A stretch of DNA of 64,000 nt from Cellulomonas humilata. GTDB taxonomy: Bacteria; Actinomycetota; Actinomycetes; Actinomycetales; Cellulomonadaceae. A program made the translations under genes and the position numbers. The stretch is from contig NZ_JABMCI010000040.1 in assembly GCF_013359775.1 (NCBI RefSeq), forward strand, positions 1-64,000, given 5' to 3'. The notes beneath the pieces are model-generated. The model saw only the letters and a list, made by a program, of their open reading frames with translations, searched no databases and was not told the DNA's origin. This document shows, in pieces, positions 25,697 through 33,205 of the stretch (positions are counted from its first letter, which is position 1; each line of letters opens with the position of its first letter).

Positions 25697-26715
25697 CGTC
25701 CGGGCGTCGAGGCGCGCAGGACGACCTGGGTCGGCACGTGCGTGAGGCGCGGCTCGTCGGAGGCGTCGGCGAGGGCGAGCTCGGTGGCGGCGATGCCGAC
25801 GTCGACCAGCGGGATGCGCACGGTGGTCAGTGCCGGGACCACGTCACGCAGGGTGGAGATGTCGTCGAAACCGGCGAGCGCGATGTCCTCCGGCACCCGG
25901 ACGCCCGCCTCGCGCCCGGCGGCCAGCGCCCCGAGCGCCATGACGTCGTTGACCGCGAACACCAGCTCCGGCAGCTCGCCGCCGCGCAGCAGGGCACGCA
26001 TGGCGTCCTCGCCGCCCTCGTGCGTGAACGCGCTCGTGATCACCGCGTCGTCCGGGACCGGGCTGCCGAGCTCGGCCAGCGCACCGCGGAAGGACTCGCT
26101 GCGCTCGCGCGCGGTCAGGTGGTCGGCGGGGCCGGCGAGCACCGCGAACCGGCGGTAGCCGCGGGCGTGCAGGGCCTTCGCCAGGTCGCCGGCGCCCTGC
26201 GCGTTGTCCACGACCACGCTGTCGACCCCGAGGATCGGCTGACCGATCAGCGCCACCGATCCGCCGACCGCGCGGTAGTCGGCGAGCGCCGCGCGCAGCT
26301 CGTCGTTCGTGGCCTCGTCGTCCAGGCGGCCACCGGCGATGACGATGGCGCGAGCGCGCTGGCGCTTGAGCAGGTCGACCAGCCCGCTCTCCCGGCTGGG
26401 GTCGTGCTGGGTGCTCGCGAGGGTCACCTGGAGGCCGGCGCGGTCGGCGGCCCGGGTGACGCCGGCGGCGATCGAGGAGAAGTACGGGTCGGCGATGTCG
26501 TGCACCACCAGGCCGAGGGACGTCGTCCGGCCCCGCGCCATGGCCTGCGCGTTGGCGTCCGGGGTGTAGCGCAGCAGGGCCGCCGCGGCGAGCACGCGGT
26601 CGCGCAGGTCGGCGCGGACGGTGCGGTTGGCGCTGCCGTTGATCGCGCGGGAGGCGGTGGCGAGCGAGACGCCTGCTTCGCGTGCGACGTCGCTGAGGGT
26701 CACGGAGGCGGCCAT
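25693..26715 (-). CDS. LacI-family transcriptional regulator, divergent from uxaA
   Basis: The 340-residue protein has the LacI head at the very start (TLSDVAREAGVSLATASRAI, then YTPDANAQAMARGRT as hinge) and a sugar-binding domain ending with ALAGFDDIS and PTQVVLRAST. The ATG is preceded by TACCCT with a 6-base gap, so its transcript may be leaderless. The start region overlaps a 14-bp site shared with other sugar promoters. It diverges from the UxaA gene, which it most likely controls together with itself. Its 3' end overlaps the convergent GntR gene by 4 bases. Confidence 0.9.
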   Translation of the reverse strand: MAASVTLSDVAREAGVSLATASRAINGSANRTVRADLRDRVLAAAALLRYTPDANAQAMARGRTTSLGLVVHDIADPYFSSIAAGVTRAADRAGLQVTLASTQHDPSRESGLVDLLKRQRARAIVIAGGRLDDEATNDELRAALADYRAVGGSVALIGQPILGVDSVVVDNAQGAGDLAKALHARGYRRFAVLAGPADHLTARERSESFRGALAELGSPVPDDAVITSAFTHEGGEDAMRALLRGGELPELVFAVNDVMALGALAAGREAGVRVPEDIALAGFDDISTLRDVVPALTTVRIPLVDVGIAATELALADASDEPRLTHVPTQVVLRASTPGR

Positions 26716-26723
26716 GTCTGGAG

Positions 26724-26737
26724 GGTAGGCGCTTGCC
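26724..26737. promoter_or_regulatory. LacI-type 14-mer GGCAAGCGCCTACC (minus strand), regulator side
   Basis: Read on the minus strand the site is GGCAAGCGCCTACC, one base different from the site at 55999-56012. It includes the presumed TACCCT box region of the LacI gene at 26715, so binding would block it. Confidence 0.55.
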
Positions 26738-26783
26738 GGTGGTGCGCGGCACGTTCGGGGCGGGCACGCCGGTGGATTGGTGC

Positions 26784-26797
26784 GGAAAGCGGTATCC
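26784..26797. promoter_or_regulatory. LacI-type 14-mer GGAAAGCGGTATCC over the uxaA -10 box
   Basis: The site includes most of the TATCCT box (26793-26798) that lies 6 bases before the GTG start of UxaA. A repressor bound here would directly cover the promoter. Confidence 0.55.
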
Positions 26798-26804
26798 TGG
26801 CCGT

Positions 26805-28334
26805 GTGACGACGACGCTCGCCCTGGCCGAGGCCGTCCTGGTGCTGCGCCCCGACGACGACGTCGGCGTGGCGACGCGGGACCTGCAGTCCGGGACGGTG
26901 CTGGGGTCGGTCGTCGTGACCCAGAGCGTGCCCCGCGGCCACAAGCTCGCGGTCCGGGCGGTGCCGCAGGGCGCACCGGTGCGCAAGTACGGGCAGTCGA
27001 TCGGTCGTGCCACGCGGGACATCGCCGTCGGCGACCACGTGCACTCGCACAACCTGGGCATGGACGACGACGAGCGCGCCTACGAGTTCGGCACCTCGCG
27101 GGTGACCTTGCCCGTCCCCGAGGGGCCGGTCCGCACCTTCGACGGGTACCGGCGGAGCGACGGCCGGTGGGGCACTCGCAACTACGTCGGCATCGTCACG
27201 TCCGTGAACTGCTCTGCGTCGACCGCCCGGCTGATCGCCGACCAGTTCCGCGGCCGCGTGCTGGACGCGTACCCGCACGTCGACGGGGTCGTCGCCCTGA
27301 CCCACGACACCGGCTGCGGCCTGGTCCCCACCAGCGAGGGCGCCCAGATCACCCGGCGGACCCTGCGCGGGTACGCCGACCACCCGAACGTCGCGGGCCT
27401 GCTGGTCCTCGGGCTCGGGTGCGAGATGCTCCCCGCGCAGACGCTGCTGGACGGGCTCGACCTGCCCGCCGACAAGCCCGTGACCACGCTCGTCATCCAG
27501 GAGACCGGCGGCATCCGGGCCACCGTGCGCGCCGGGGTGGCGGCCATCGAGGCGATGCTCCCGGGCATCGACGCCCTGCGCCGGTCCCCCGCGCCCGTCT
27601 CCGAGCTGGTCCTCGGCCTCAACTGCGGCGGGTCCGACGGGTACTCCGGCATCACGGCCAACCCCGCGCTCGGGCACGCGTCCGACCTGCTGGTGGCCCG
27701 TGGCGGCACCTCGATCCTCGCCGAGACCCCCGAGGTGTTCGGCGCCGAGCACCTCCTGCTGCGCCGGGCCGTGTCCCGCTCCGTGGGGCAGAAGCTGCTC
27801 GACCGGCTCGACTGGTGGAAGGGCTACACCGCGGCCGGCGGCGGCACCATGGACAACAACCCGTCGCCCGGCAACAAGGCGGGCGGGCTGACCACGATCC
27901 TCGAGAAGTCGCTCGGCGCCGTGGCCAAGGGAGGCACCGCCGAGCTGGTCGAGGTCTACGAGTACGCCGAGAAGGTGACCGCCCGCGGGTTCACGTTCAT
28001 GGACACCCCCGGCTACGACCCCGTCTCCGTCACCGGCCTCGTCGCCGGCGGCGCGACCGTCGTCGTGTTCACCACCGGCCGCGGGTCCGTGCTCGGCTGC
28101 AAGCCGACGCCGTCCATCAAGGTGGCGACGAACACCGCGACCTACCTGCGGATGACCGAGGACATGGACCTCAACGCCGGGCGGATCGTCGACGGCACCG
28201 CGACCGTCACGTCGGTCGGCGAGGAGCTGTTCGAGCTGATCATCGCCGTCGCGTCCGGGCGGCAGACCGTGTCCGAGGAGCTGGACCTGGGGTCCGACGA
28301 GTTCGTGCCCTGGCAGCTGGGCGCGGTGACCTGA
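26805..28334 (+). CDS. uxaA: UxaA-family (altronate/galactarate) dehydratase
   Basis: The 509-residue protein joins the N-terminal SAF domain (about residues 1-95, GHKLAVRAVPQGAPVRKYGQ) to the large UxaA/GarD domain with RRSDGRWGTRNYVGIV, GLNCGGSDGYSG and GGGTMDNNPSPGNKAGGLTT. This is the full length of altronate dehydratase, which turns D-altronate into 2-keto-3-deoxygluconate. The conserved Cys residues in VNCSASTA, TGCGL and LNCGGSDG fit an iron-binding enzyme. It stands alone on the plus strand behind a LacI-controlled promoter. No UxaB gene is near, so the source of altronate is unclear; a related sugar acid may be the real substrate. Confidence 0.88.
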   Translation: MTTTLALAEAVLVLRPDDDVGVATRDLQSGTVLGSVVVTQSVPRGHKLAVRAVPQGAPVRKYGQSIGRATRDIAVGDHVHSHNLGMDDDERAYEFGTSRVTLPVPEGPVRTFDGYRRSDGRWGTRNYVGIVTSVNCSASTARLIADQFRGRVLDAYPHVDGVVALTHDTGCGLVPTSEGAQITRRTLRGYADHPNVAGLLVLGLGCEMLPAQTLLDGLDLPADKPVTTLVIQETGGIRATVRAGVAAIEAMLPGIDALRRSPAPVSELVLGLNCGGSDGYSGITANPALGHASDLLVARGGTSILAETPEVFGAEHLLLRRAVSRSVGQKLLDRLDWWKGYTAAGGGTMDNNPSPGNKAGGLTTILEKSLGAVAKGGTAELVEVYEYAEKVTARGFTFMDTPGYDPVSVTGLVAGGATVVVFTTGRGSVLGCKPTPSIKVATNTATYLRMTEDMDLNAGRIVDGTATVTSVGEELFELIIAVASGRQTVSEELDLGSDEFVPWQLGAVT

Positions 28335-28359
28335 CGCGTTCGACCTGACCCGTTCGCGC

Positions 28360-28596
28360 TCAGTCGTCGAGCCAGCGCAGGACGGTCTGGCCGAACGCGC
28401 CCACGAGGGCGAGGCGCGAGGTCGTGCCGCACGCGCGGCACACCAGCGAGTGGTTGACCCACGGCATGCCGTCCACCTGCTGAGTCCCTGACACGTCGAG
28501 GGAGGTCGCCCGGCAGGCCGGGCAGAACAGCCGCCCCTCGGGGTCCAGCTCGAGTGACGCGCCAGGCATCGCGGACGGCAACATCGAGTGGCTCAC
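28360..28596 (-). CDS. Small zinc-ribbon protein of unknown function
   Basis: The 78-residue protein has two Cys pairs, FCPACRA near residue 25 and VCRACGT near 53, spaced as a zinc ribbon. It ends with an aromatic tail, VLRWLDD. A GTG start with GGAGG eight bases upstream supports expression. It lies 88 bases downstream of kdgK on the same strand and converges with uxaA. I do not recognise a family. Confidence 0.65.
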   Translation of the reverse strand: MSHSMLPSAMPGASLELDPEGRLFCPACRATSLDVSGTQQVDGMPWVNHSLVCRACGTTSRLALVGAFGQTVLRWLDD

Positions 28597-28684
28597 GGCG
28601 GGGACCTCCGGGGTGGTGCAGACGGTGCGGGGTTCAGTGCTCAGTGCACCACGTCGGGGGCCGGCCGCGCCTGCCGGACGCGGG

Positions 28685-29788
28685 TCAGCGGTCCACCCGC
28701 GCGCCGCCGCCTCCCGCGAGCTTGAGCACCTCGGCCGTGCTGACCATCGTCGTGTCGCCCGGCGTCGTCATCGCGAGAGCGCCGTGCGCGGCCCCGTACT
28801 CGACGGCCGTCTGCAGGTCCTCCCCGGCGAGCAGGCCGTAGGCCAGCCCGGACGCGAACGAGTCCCCGCCACCGACCCGGTCCAGGATCTCGAGACGCTC
28901 CCGGTGCGTCGCGCTGACCAGCCCGGTGCCCTTCGACCAGGCGATCGCGCCCCAGTCGTTGACCGTCGCGGAGTGCACGGTGCGCAGCGTCGTGGCGATC
29001 ACCTGGAAGTTCGGGTACGCCTCCGCGACGCGGTCGATCATGGCGGCGAACGAGTCGAGCTCCAGGGCGGACAGGTTCTCGTCGACGCCCTCCACCTCGA
29101 AGCCGAGCGAGGCCGTGAAGTCCTCCTCGTTGCCGATCATGACGTCGATCTGCGGCGCGATGGTCCGGTTGACCTCCTGCGCGCGGGCCTGGCCGCCGAC
29201 CGCCTTCCACAGGCTCGGCCGGTAGTTGAGGTCGTAGCTGACGATCGTCCCGTGCTTGCGGGCGACCGTCACCGCCTCGATCACGGTCTCGGCCGCGCTG
29301 TCGGACAGGGCCGCGAAGATGCCGCCAGTGTGGAACCAGCGCACCCCGAGCTCGCCGAACAGGTGCTCCCAGTCGACGTCCCCGGGCGCCAGCTGCGCCG
29401 CAGCGGTGTGGCCGCGGTCGCTCACCCCGACGGCCCCGCGCACGCCGAACCCGCGCTCGGTGAAGTTCAGTCCGTTCCGCACCGCCCGGCCGACACCGTC
29501 GTAGGGCACCCAGCGCAGGAACGAGGTGTCGACGCCACCCGTGAAGATGCAGTCCTCCACCAGCCGGCCGACCTCGTTGTCCGCGAGCGCGGTGACGATC
29601 GCGGTCCGCAGGCCGAACGCCCGACGCAGGCCACGCGCGACGTTGTACTCCCCGCCGCCCTCCCACACGCGGAACGAGCGGGCGGTCCGGATGCGACCCT
29701 CGCCGGGGTCGAGCCGGAGCATGACCTCGCCGAGCGACACGGCGTCGTAGCGCGTCTCGCTCGCAGGGCGGATGACCAGGTCGGACAT
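28685..29788 (-). CDS. kdgK: 2-keto-3-deoxygluconate kinase (PfkB family)
   Basis: The 367-residue PfkB kinase has VSLGEVMLRLDPGEGRI near the N-terminus, WEGGGEYNVARGLRR for sugar binding, VSYDLNYRPSLW in the core and RVGGGDSFASGLAYGLL, where Asp is the catalytic base and the Gly run forms the anion hole. The LNYRPSLW and GEVMLRL motifs are typical of KDG kinases. It phosphorylates KDG from the ManD, UxaA or related dehydratases. It lies 25 bases after the Eda gene in the same minus-strand operon as uxaC. A GGAG ribosome site precedes the ATG. Confidence 0.92.
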   Translation of the reverse strand: MSDLVIRPASETRYDAVSLGEVMLRLDPGEGRIRTARSFRVWEGGGEYNVARGLRRAFGLRTAIVTALADNEVGRLVEDCIFTGGVDTSFLRWVPYDGVGRAVRNGLNFTERGFGVRGAVGVSDRGHTAAAQLAPGDVDWEHLFGELGVRWFHTGGIFAALSDSAAETVIEAVTVARKHGTIVSYDLNYRPSLWKAVGGQARAQEVNRTIAPQIDVMIGNEEDFTASLGFEVEGVDENLSALELDSFAAMIDRVAEAYPNFQVIATTLRTVHSATVNDWGAIAWSKGTGLVSATHRERLEILDRVGGGDSFASGLAYGLLAGEDLQTAVEYGAAHGALAMTTPGDTTMVSTAEVLKLAGGGGARVDR

Positions 29789-29813
29789 GGGAGGCGCTCC
29801 TTCGAGCTCGGGG

Positions 29814-30443
29814 TCAGGGGTGCGCGACGAGGCTGACGGCCTCGGCCGTGAGGTCGCGGACGGCATCGAGGTCCCCGCCGCGGATGAGGTCGCGGGGCAC
29901 CATCCAGGACCCGCCGACCGCCCGGACGGAGGGCAGGGCGAGGTACTCGGCGAGGTTGCCCGGGCCGATGCCGCCCGTCGGGACGAAGCCGACGTCGCCG
30001 AACGGTGCTGCGAGGGCCGCCACCGCCTTGGCGCCGCCGGACGTGCCGGCGGGGAAGAACTTCACGGTGGTCAGGCCCAGCTCCAGCGCGGCCTGCACCT
30101 CGGTGGCCGTGACCGCGCCGGGCAGCGCGAGGACGCCGTGCTCCTGGCAGCGCTCGACGACAGCCCGGCTCAGCCCGGGCGAGACGACGTAGGACGCTCC
30201 GGCCGCGACGGCCTGGTCGACCTGCTGGGGGGTGAGCACGGTGCCGGCGCCGACGAGGACGTCACCGCGCGCAGCGATCACCCGGATCGCTTCCGCCGCG
30301 GCGGCGGTCCGGAAGGTGACCTCGGCGACGGGGAGCCCCCCGTCGACCAGAGCCTGGGCCAGCGCGTCCGCGTGGGCCGCGTCGTCGATGACCACCACGG
30401 GGACCAGGCGGTGCGCCGCGAGGCGCTGCAGGATGTCGCTCAC
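29814..30443 (-). CDS. eda: KDPG aldolase (2-keto-3-deoxy-6-phosphogluconate aldolase)
   Basis: The 209-residue TIM-barrel protein has the proton-shuttle Glu in PVAEVTFRT, the GAGTVLTPQQVDQA loop, SPGLSRAVVERC, and the Schiff-base Lys in TTVKFFPAGTSGG. This is the class I KDPG aldolase, which cleaves KDPG to pyruvate and glyceraldehyde-3-phosphate. The GTG start overlaps the uxaC stop (GTGA). An imperfect LacI-type site lies about 40 bases upstream inside uxaC. It closes the uronate pathway encoded by the neighbouring genes. Confidence 0.95.
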   Translation of the reverse strand: MSDILQRLAAHRLVPVVVIDDAAHADALAQALVDGGLPVAEVTFRTAAAAEAIRVIAARGDVLVGAGTVLTPQQVDQAVAAGASYVVSPGLSRAVVERCQEHGVLALPGAVTATEVQAALELGLTTVKFFPAGTSGGAKAVAALAAPFGDVGFVPTGGIGPGNLAEYLALPSVRAVGGSWMVPRDLIRGGDLDAVRDLTAEAVSLVAHP

Positions 30444-31924
30444 TCGTGCTCCTTCGCACCGTGCTCGTTCCCGCCGCTGGGCGGGAAAGCGTTTGCCGAC
30501 TTCGGAGGAGCATACGCCTCACGCGGGAGGCGGTACGCGAGATCCACCGCGGTGTCGATCGCCTCGTCGAGGTCGAGCCGGTGCTCGGCGACCAGGCGCG
30601 CGAGGAAGCCGGCGTCGACCCGCCGGGCCAGGTCGTGCCGCGCGGGGATGGAGCAGAAGGCGCGGGTGTCGTCGACGAAGCCCGTGGTGTTGGCGAACCC
30701 GGCGGTGTCCGTCACCGCCTCACGGAACCGTCGCATGCCGTCCGGGGTGTCCAGGAACCACCACGGAGCACCCAGCCGCACGGACGGGTAGACGCCGGCG
30801 ATCGGGGCGAGCTCGCGGCTGAACGTGTCCTCGTCGACGGTGAAGAGCACGAGCCGCAGGCCCGGGTGGTGACCGAAGGCCTCCAGCACCGGGCGGAGCC
30901 CGCGCACGTACTCGGTCGGCACCGGGATGTCGTAGCCGACGTCCGGACCGCGCAGGGCCGCGACCGCCGGGTCGTGGTCGCGCAGGACGCCCGGGTGCAG
31001 CTGCATGACCAGGCCGTCCTCGGCGGACATGCGCGCCATCTCGAACAGCATGTGACCCGAGAACGCCTGCGCGTCCGCCGGGTCGACCTGGCCGCGCAGC
31101 GCTGCCGAGACGATCCGCTCCGCCTCCGGCTCGCTCAGCGGCGTGGTGTCCGCGGAGAGGTGCCCGTGGTCGGTCGCCCGCGCGCCCGCCTCGATGAACA
31201 CGCGCCTCCGCTCCTCGAGCGCGCGCAGCAGGTCGCGGTACCCCGCGACCGCGACCCCCGACCGCTGCTCGAGCAGGGCGACGTCCGCGCGCCAGCCGGG
31301 GCGGTCGACGTGCAGGAGGGCGTCGGGGCGGAACGTCGGCACGATCCGGTCGCGCCAGCCCCGGTCGGCCAGGTCCGCGTGGTCGGCGAGGGTCGCGGTC
31401 GCCGCGTCGGTGGTGGCCAGGATCTCGATCCCGAACGTGTCGAACAGCGCCAGCGGCCGGAACGCCGGCTTCTCCAGGCGCTCGGCGAGCAGGTCGTACA
31501 GGCGGTCGGCGGAGTCGGCGGACGGGCGCTCGTCCAGCCCGAACACCTCGACCAGCACGTGCTCGAGCCAGTAGCGCGTGGGCGTCCCCCGGAACAGCGG
31601 CCAGTGCGTGGCGAACGTGCGCCAGACCTCGCGCGGATCGGCGGTGACTCCCGGGCGGTCGGCGCGCGGCACCCCGAGGGCGTCGTGCGGCACGCCCTGG
31701 GACACCAGCATCCGCACCAGGTAGTGGTCGGGGGTGACCAGCAGCGAGGCGGGGTCCGGGAACGGCTCGTCACGCGCCAGCACCCCGGCGTCCACGTGCC
31801 CGTGCATGGAGACGATCGGGAGCGTCGCCGTCGCCCCCAGGATCTCCCGCGCGATCGGCCGCACGCCGGGGTCGCTGGGCAACGCCCGGTCAGGGTGCAA
31901 CGACCACCCGGTCTCGCTCACCAT
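30440..31924 (-). CDS. uxaC: Glucuronate/galacturonate isomerase
   Basis: The 494-residue amidohydrolase-fold protein has VSMHGHVDAGVLARDEPF near residue 38, YRDLLRALEERRRVF, VMQLHPGVLRDHD near 315 and the C-terminal FCSIPARHDLARRVD. This is the layout of UxaC, which converts D-glucuronate to D-fructuronate and D-galacturonate to D-tagaturonate. The ATG has a good GAGGAGG ribosome site. It is the first gene of the uxaC-eda-kdgK operon and diverges from a LacI gene, with two LacI-type sites between them. It should receive glucuronate released by the GH67 enzyme. Confidence 0.94.
   Translation of the reverse strand: MVSETGWSLHPDRALPSDPGVRPIAREILGATATLPIVSMHGHVDAGVLARDEPFPDPASLLVTPDHYLVRMLVSQGVPHDALGVPRADRPGVTADPREVWRTFATHWPLFRGTPTRYWLEHVLVEVFGLDERPSADSADRLYDLLAERLEKPAFRPLALFDTFGIEILATTDAATATLADHADLADRGWRDRIVPTFRPDALLHVDRPGWRADVALLEQRSGVAVAGYRDLLRALEERRRVFIEAGARATDHGHLSADTTPLSEPEAERIVSAALRGQVDPADAQAFSGHMLFEMARMSAEDGLVMQLHPGVLRDHDPAVAALRGPDVGYDIPVPTEYVRGLRPVLEAFGHHPGLRLVLFTVDEDTFSRELAPIAGVYPSVRLGAPWWFLDTPDGMRRFREAVTDTAGFANTTGFVDDTRAFCSIPARHDLARRVDAGFLARLVAEHRLDLDEAIDTAVDLAYRLPREAYAPPKSANAFPPSGGNEHGAKEHE
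30484..30497. promoter_or_regulatory. Imperfect LacI-type 14-mer inside uxaC 3' end, upstream of eda
   Basis: GGAAAGCGTTTGCC matches the shared site with two asymmetric positions. It lies in coding sequence 41 bases before the Eda start. It could be an internal operator or a chance match. Confidence 0.3.
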
Positions 31925-31966
31925 CGGAACCTCCTCGGCGCCCACCGGGCACAGGATGACCCGCGG

Positions 31967-31980
31967 TGCAAACGCATTCA
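31967..31980. promoter_or_regulatory. LacI-type site TGCAAACGCATTCA before uxaC
   Basis: The site is 43 bases upstream of the uxaC start and shares CGCATTCA with the site at 32076. It is placed to repress the minus-strand uronate operon. Confidence 0.5.
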
Positions 31981-32075
31981 TCGCAGCCAACCAGGTGATC
32001 GCGCCGACCACAAGGGCCGTCGGCGCGTCGTCCCGCATCCCGGGACGGCTGTTGCCAGCACCGGACCGCACGTGC

Positions 32076-32089
32076 TGAAATCGCATTCA
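32076..32089. promoter_or_regulatory. LacI-type site TGAAATCGCATTCA before the LacI gene
   Basis: The site lies 34 bases before the LacI start at 32123 and 109 bases from its partner at 31967. A dimer of dimers could bind both and loop the divergent region, but this is inference. Confidence 0.5.
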
Positions 32090-32122
32090 TCCGCACGCCG
32101 AGTCGACCAGGGAGGGATCGTG

Positions 32123-33205
32123 GTGGTCACCCTGCGCGACGTCGCGCGCGCCGCCGGCGTCTCCCCGGCCACCGCGTCCCGTGCGCTCAGCGCGCCCGAC
32201 CTCGTGGCACCGGCGCGGCGTGAGCTCGTCCAGCAGGTCGCTCGGGAGCTCGGGTACCGGCCCAACCGCGCCGCGCGGGAGCTCATCACCGGCCGCACGG
32301 GGAACCTGTGCCTGGTGGTGCCGGACCTGGAGAGCCCGTTCTTCGCGGCGGTCGCCAAGGGCGTGCAGGCGCGCGCCCGCGCCCTCGGGTTCGCGCTCCT
32401 GGTCGCCGACGCCGAGGAGGACCCCCGCCTGGAGGCCGAGCTGGTCGGACACCTGGGCGCGCAGGTGGACGGGGTCATCCTGTCGTCGCCGCGGATGTCC
32501 GACGTCGAGCTCGACCGCCTCAGCCGGGACGTCCTCGACGAGGACGTCCCCCTCGTCCTCGTCAACCGGCGGCACGGCGGCCTGCCGTCCGTGGTGATCG
32601 ACAACGCCGACGGCATCCGCCAGGCCGTCCGGCACCTGTACGCGCTCGGGCACCGCCGCATCGGGTACGCCGGCGGCCCGGTCGGCTCGTGGTCGGACAC
32701 CCAGCGGCGGTACGGGCTCGAGCACGCGTCGCACGGGTTGCGCAACGTCGAGGTGACCGACCTCGGGCACTTCCCTCCCCTGTTCGGCGGCGGCGTCGCT
32801 GCCGGAGACCTCGTGGCAGCCAGCGGGGTCACCGCAGTGCTGGCGCACAACGACCTGCTCGCGCTCGGCATCCTCAGCAGGCTGCGCGCGCGGGGCGTGC
32901 GGGTGCCGGAGGACGTCTCGGTCGTCGGGTACGACGACATCCCGGCCGCGACGCTCGTGTCGCCGGCCCTCACCACCGTCACCGTCCCGCTGGCCCGGCT
33001 GGGCCGCGCGGCCGTGGACCTGCTCGTCGAGGCCGGCCCGGTGCCGACGCCGACCGAGTCCGCGCTGGCCACGGCCCTGAGCGCGGCGGACGGCGGGCTC
33101 GACGCGGGCTCGGGGACGCCTCCGTCGGTCCTCATCGGAGTCGAGCTGGTGGTCCGCGCGTCCACCGGCGTGGCCAGCGCGCAGGCGTCGGTGGCCGACG
33201 GATGA
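32123..33205 (+). CDS. LacI-family regulator of uronate genes
   Basis: The 360-residue protein starts directly with the LacI head (TLRDVARAAGVSPATASRAL, then YRPNRAARELITGRT as hinge helix) followed by the sugar-binding domain with DLESPFF and GYDDIPA. Residues near 310-335 form a low-complexity insert not typical of the family. GTG 32123 is chosen over GTG 32120 because GGAGGG then has a 6-base spacing. It diverges from uxaC-eda-kdgK and overlaps the next gene, a fructuronate reductase, by ATGA. A uronate or its keto-acid product is the likely inducer. Confidence 0.9.
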   Translation: MVTLRDVARAAGVSPATASRALSAPDLVAPARRELVQQVARELGYRPNRAARELITGRTGNLCLVVPDLESPFFAAVAKGVQARARALGFALLVADAEEDPRLEAELVGHLGAQVDGVILSSPRMSDVELDRLSRDVLDEDVPLVLVNRRHGGLPSVVIDNADGIRQAVRHLYALGHRRIGYAGGPVGSWSDTQRRYGLEHASHGLRNVEVTDLGHFPPLFGGGVAAGDLVAASGVTAVLAHNDLLALGILSRLRARGVRVPEDVSVVGYDDIPAATLVSPALTTVTVPLARLGRAAVDLLVEAGPVPTPTESALATALSAADGGLDAGSGTPPSVLIGVELVVRASTGVASAQASVADG

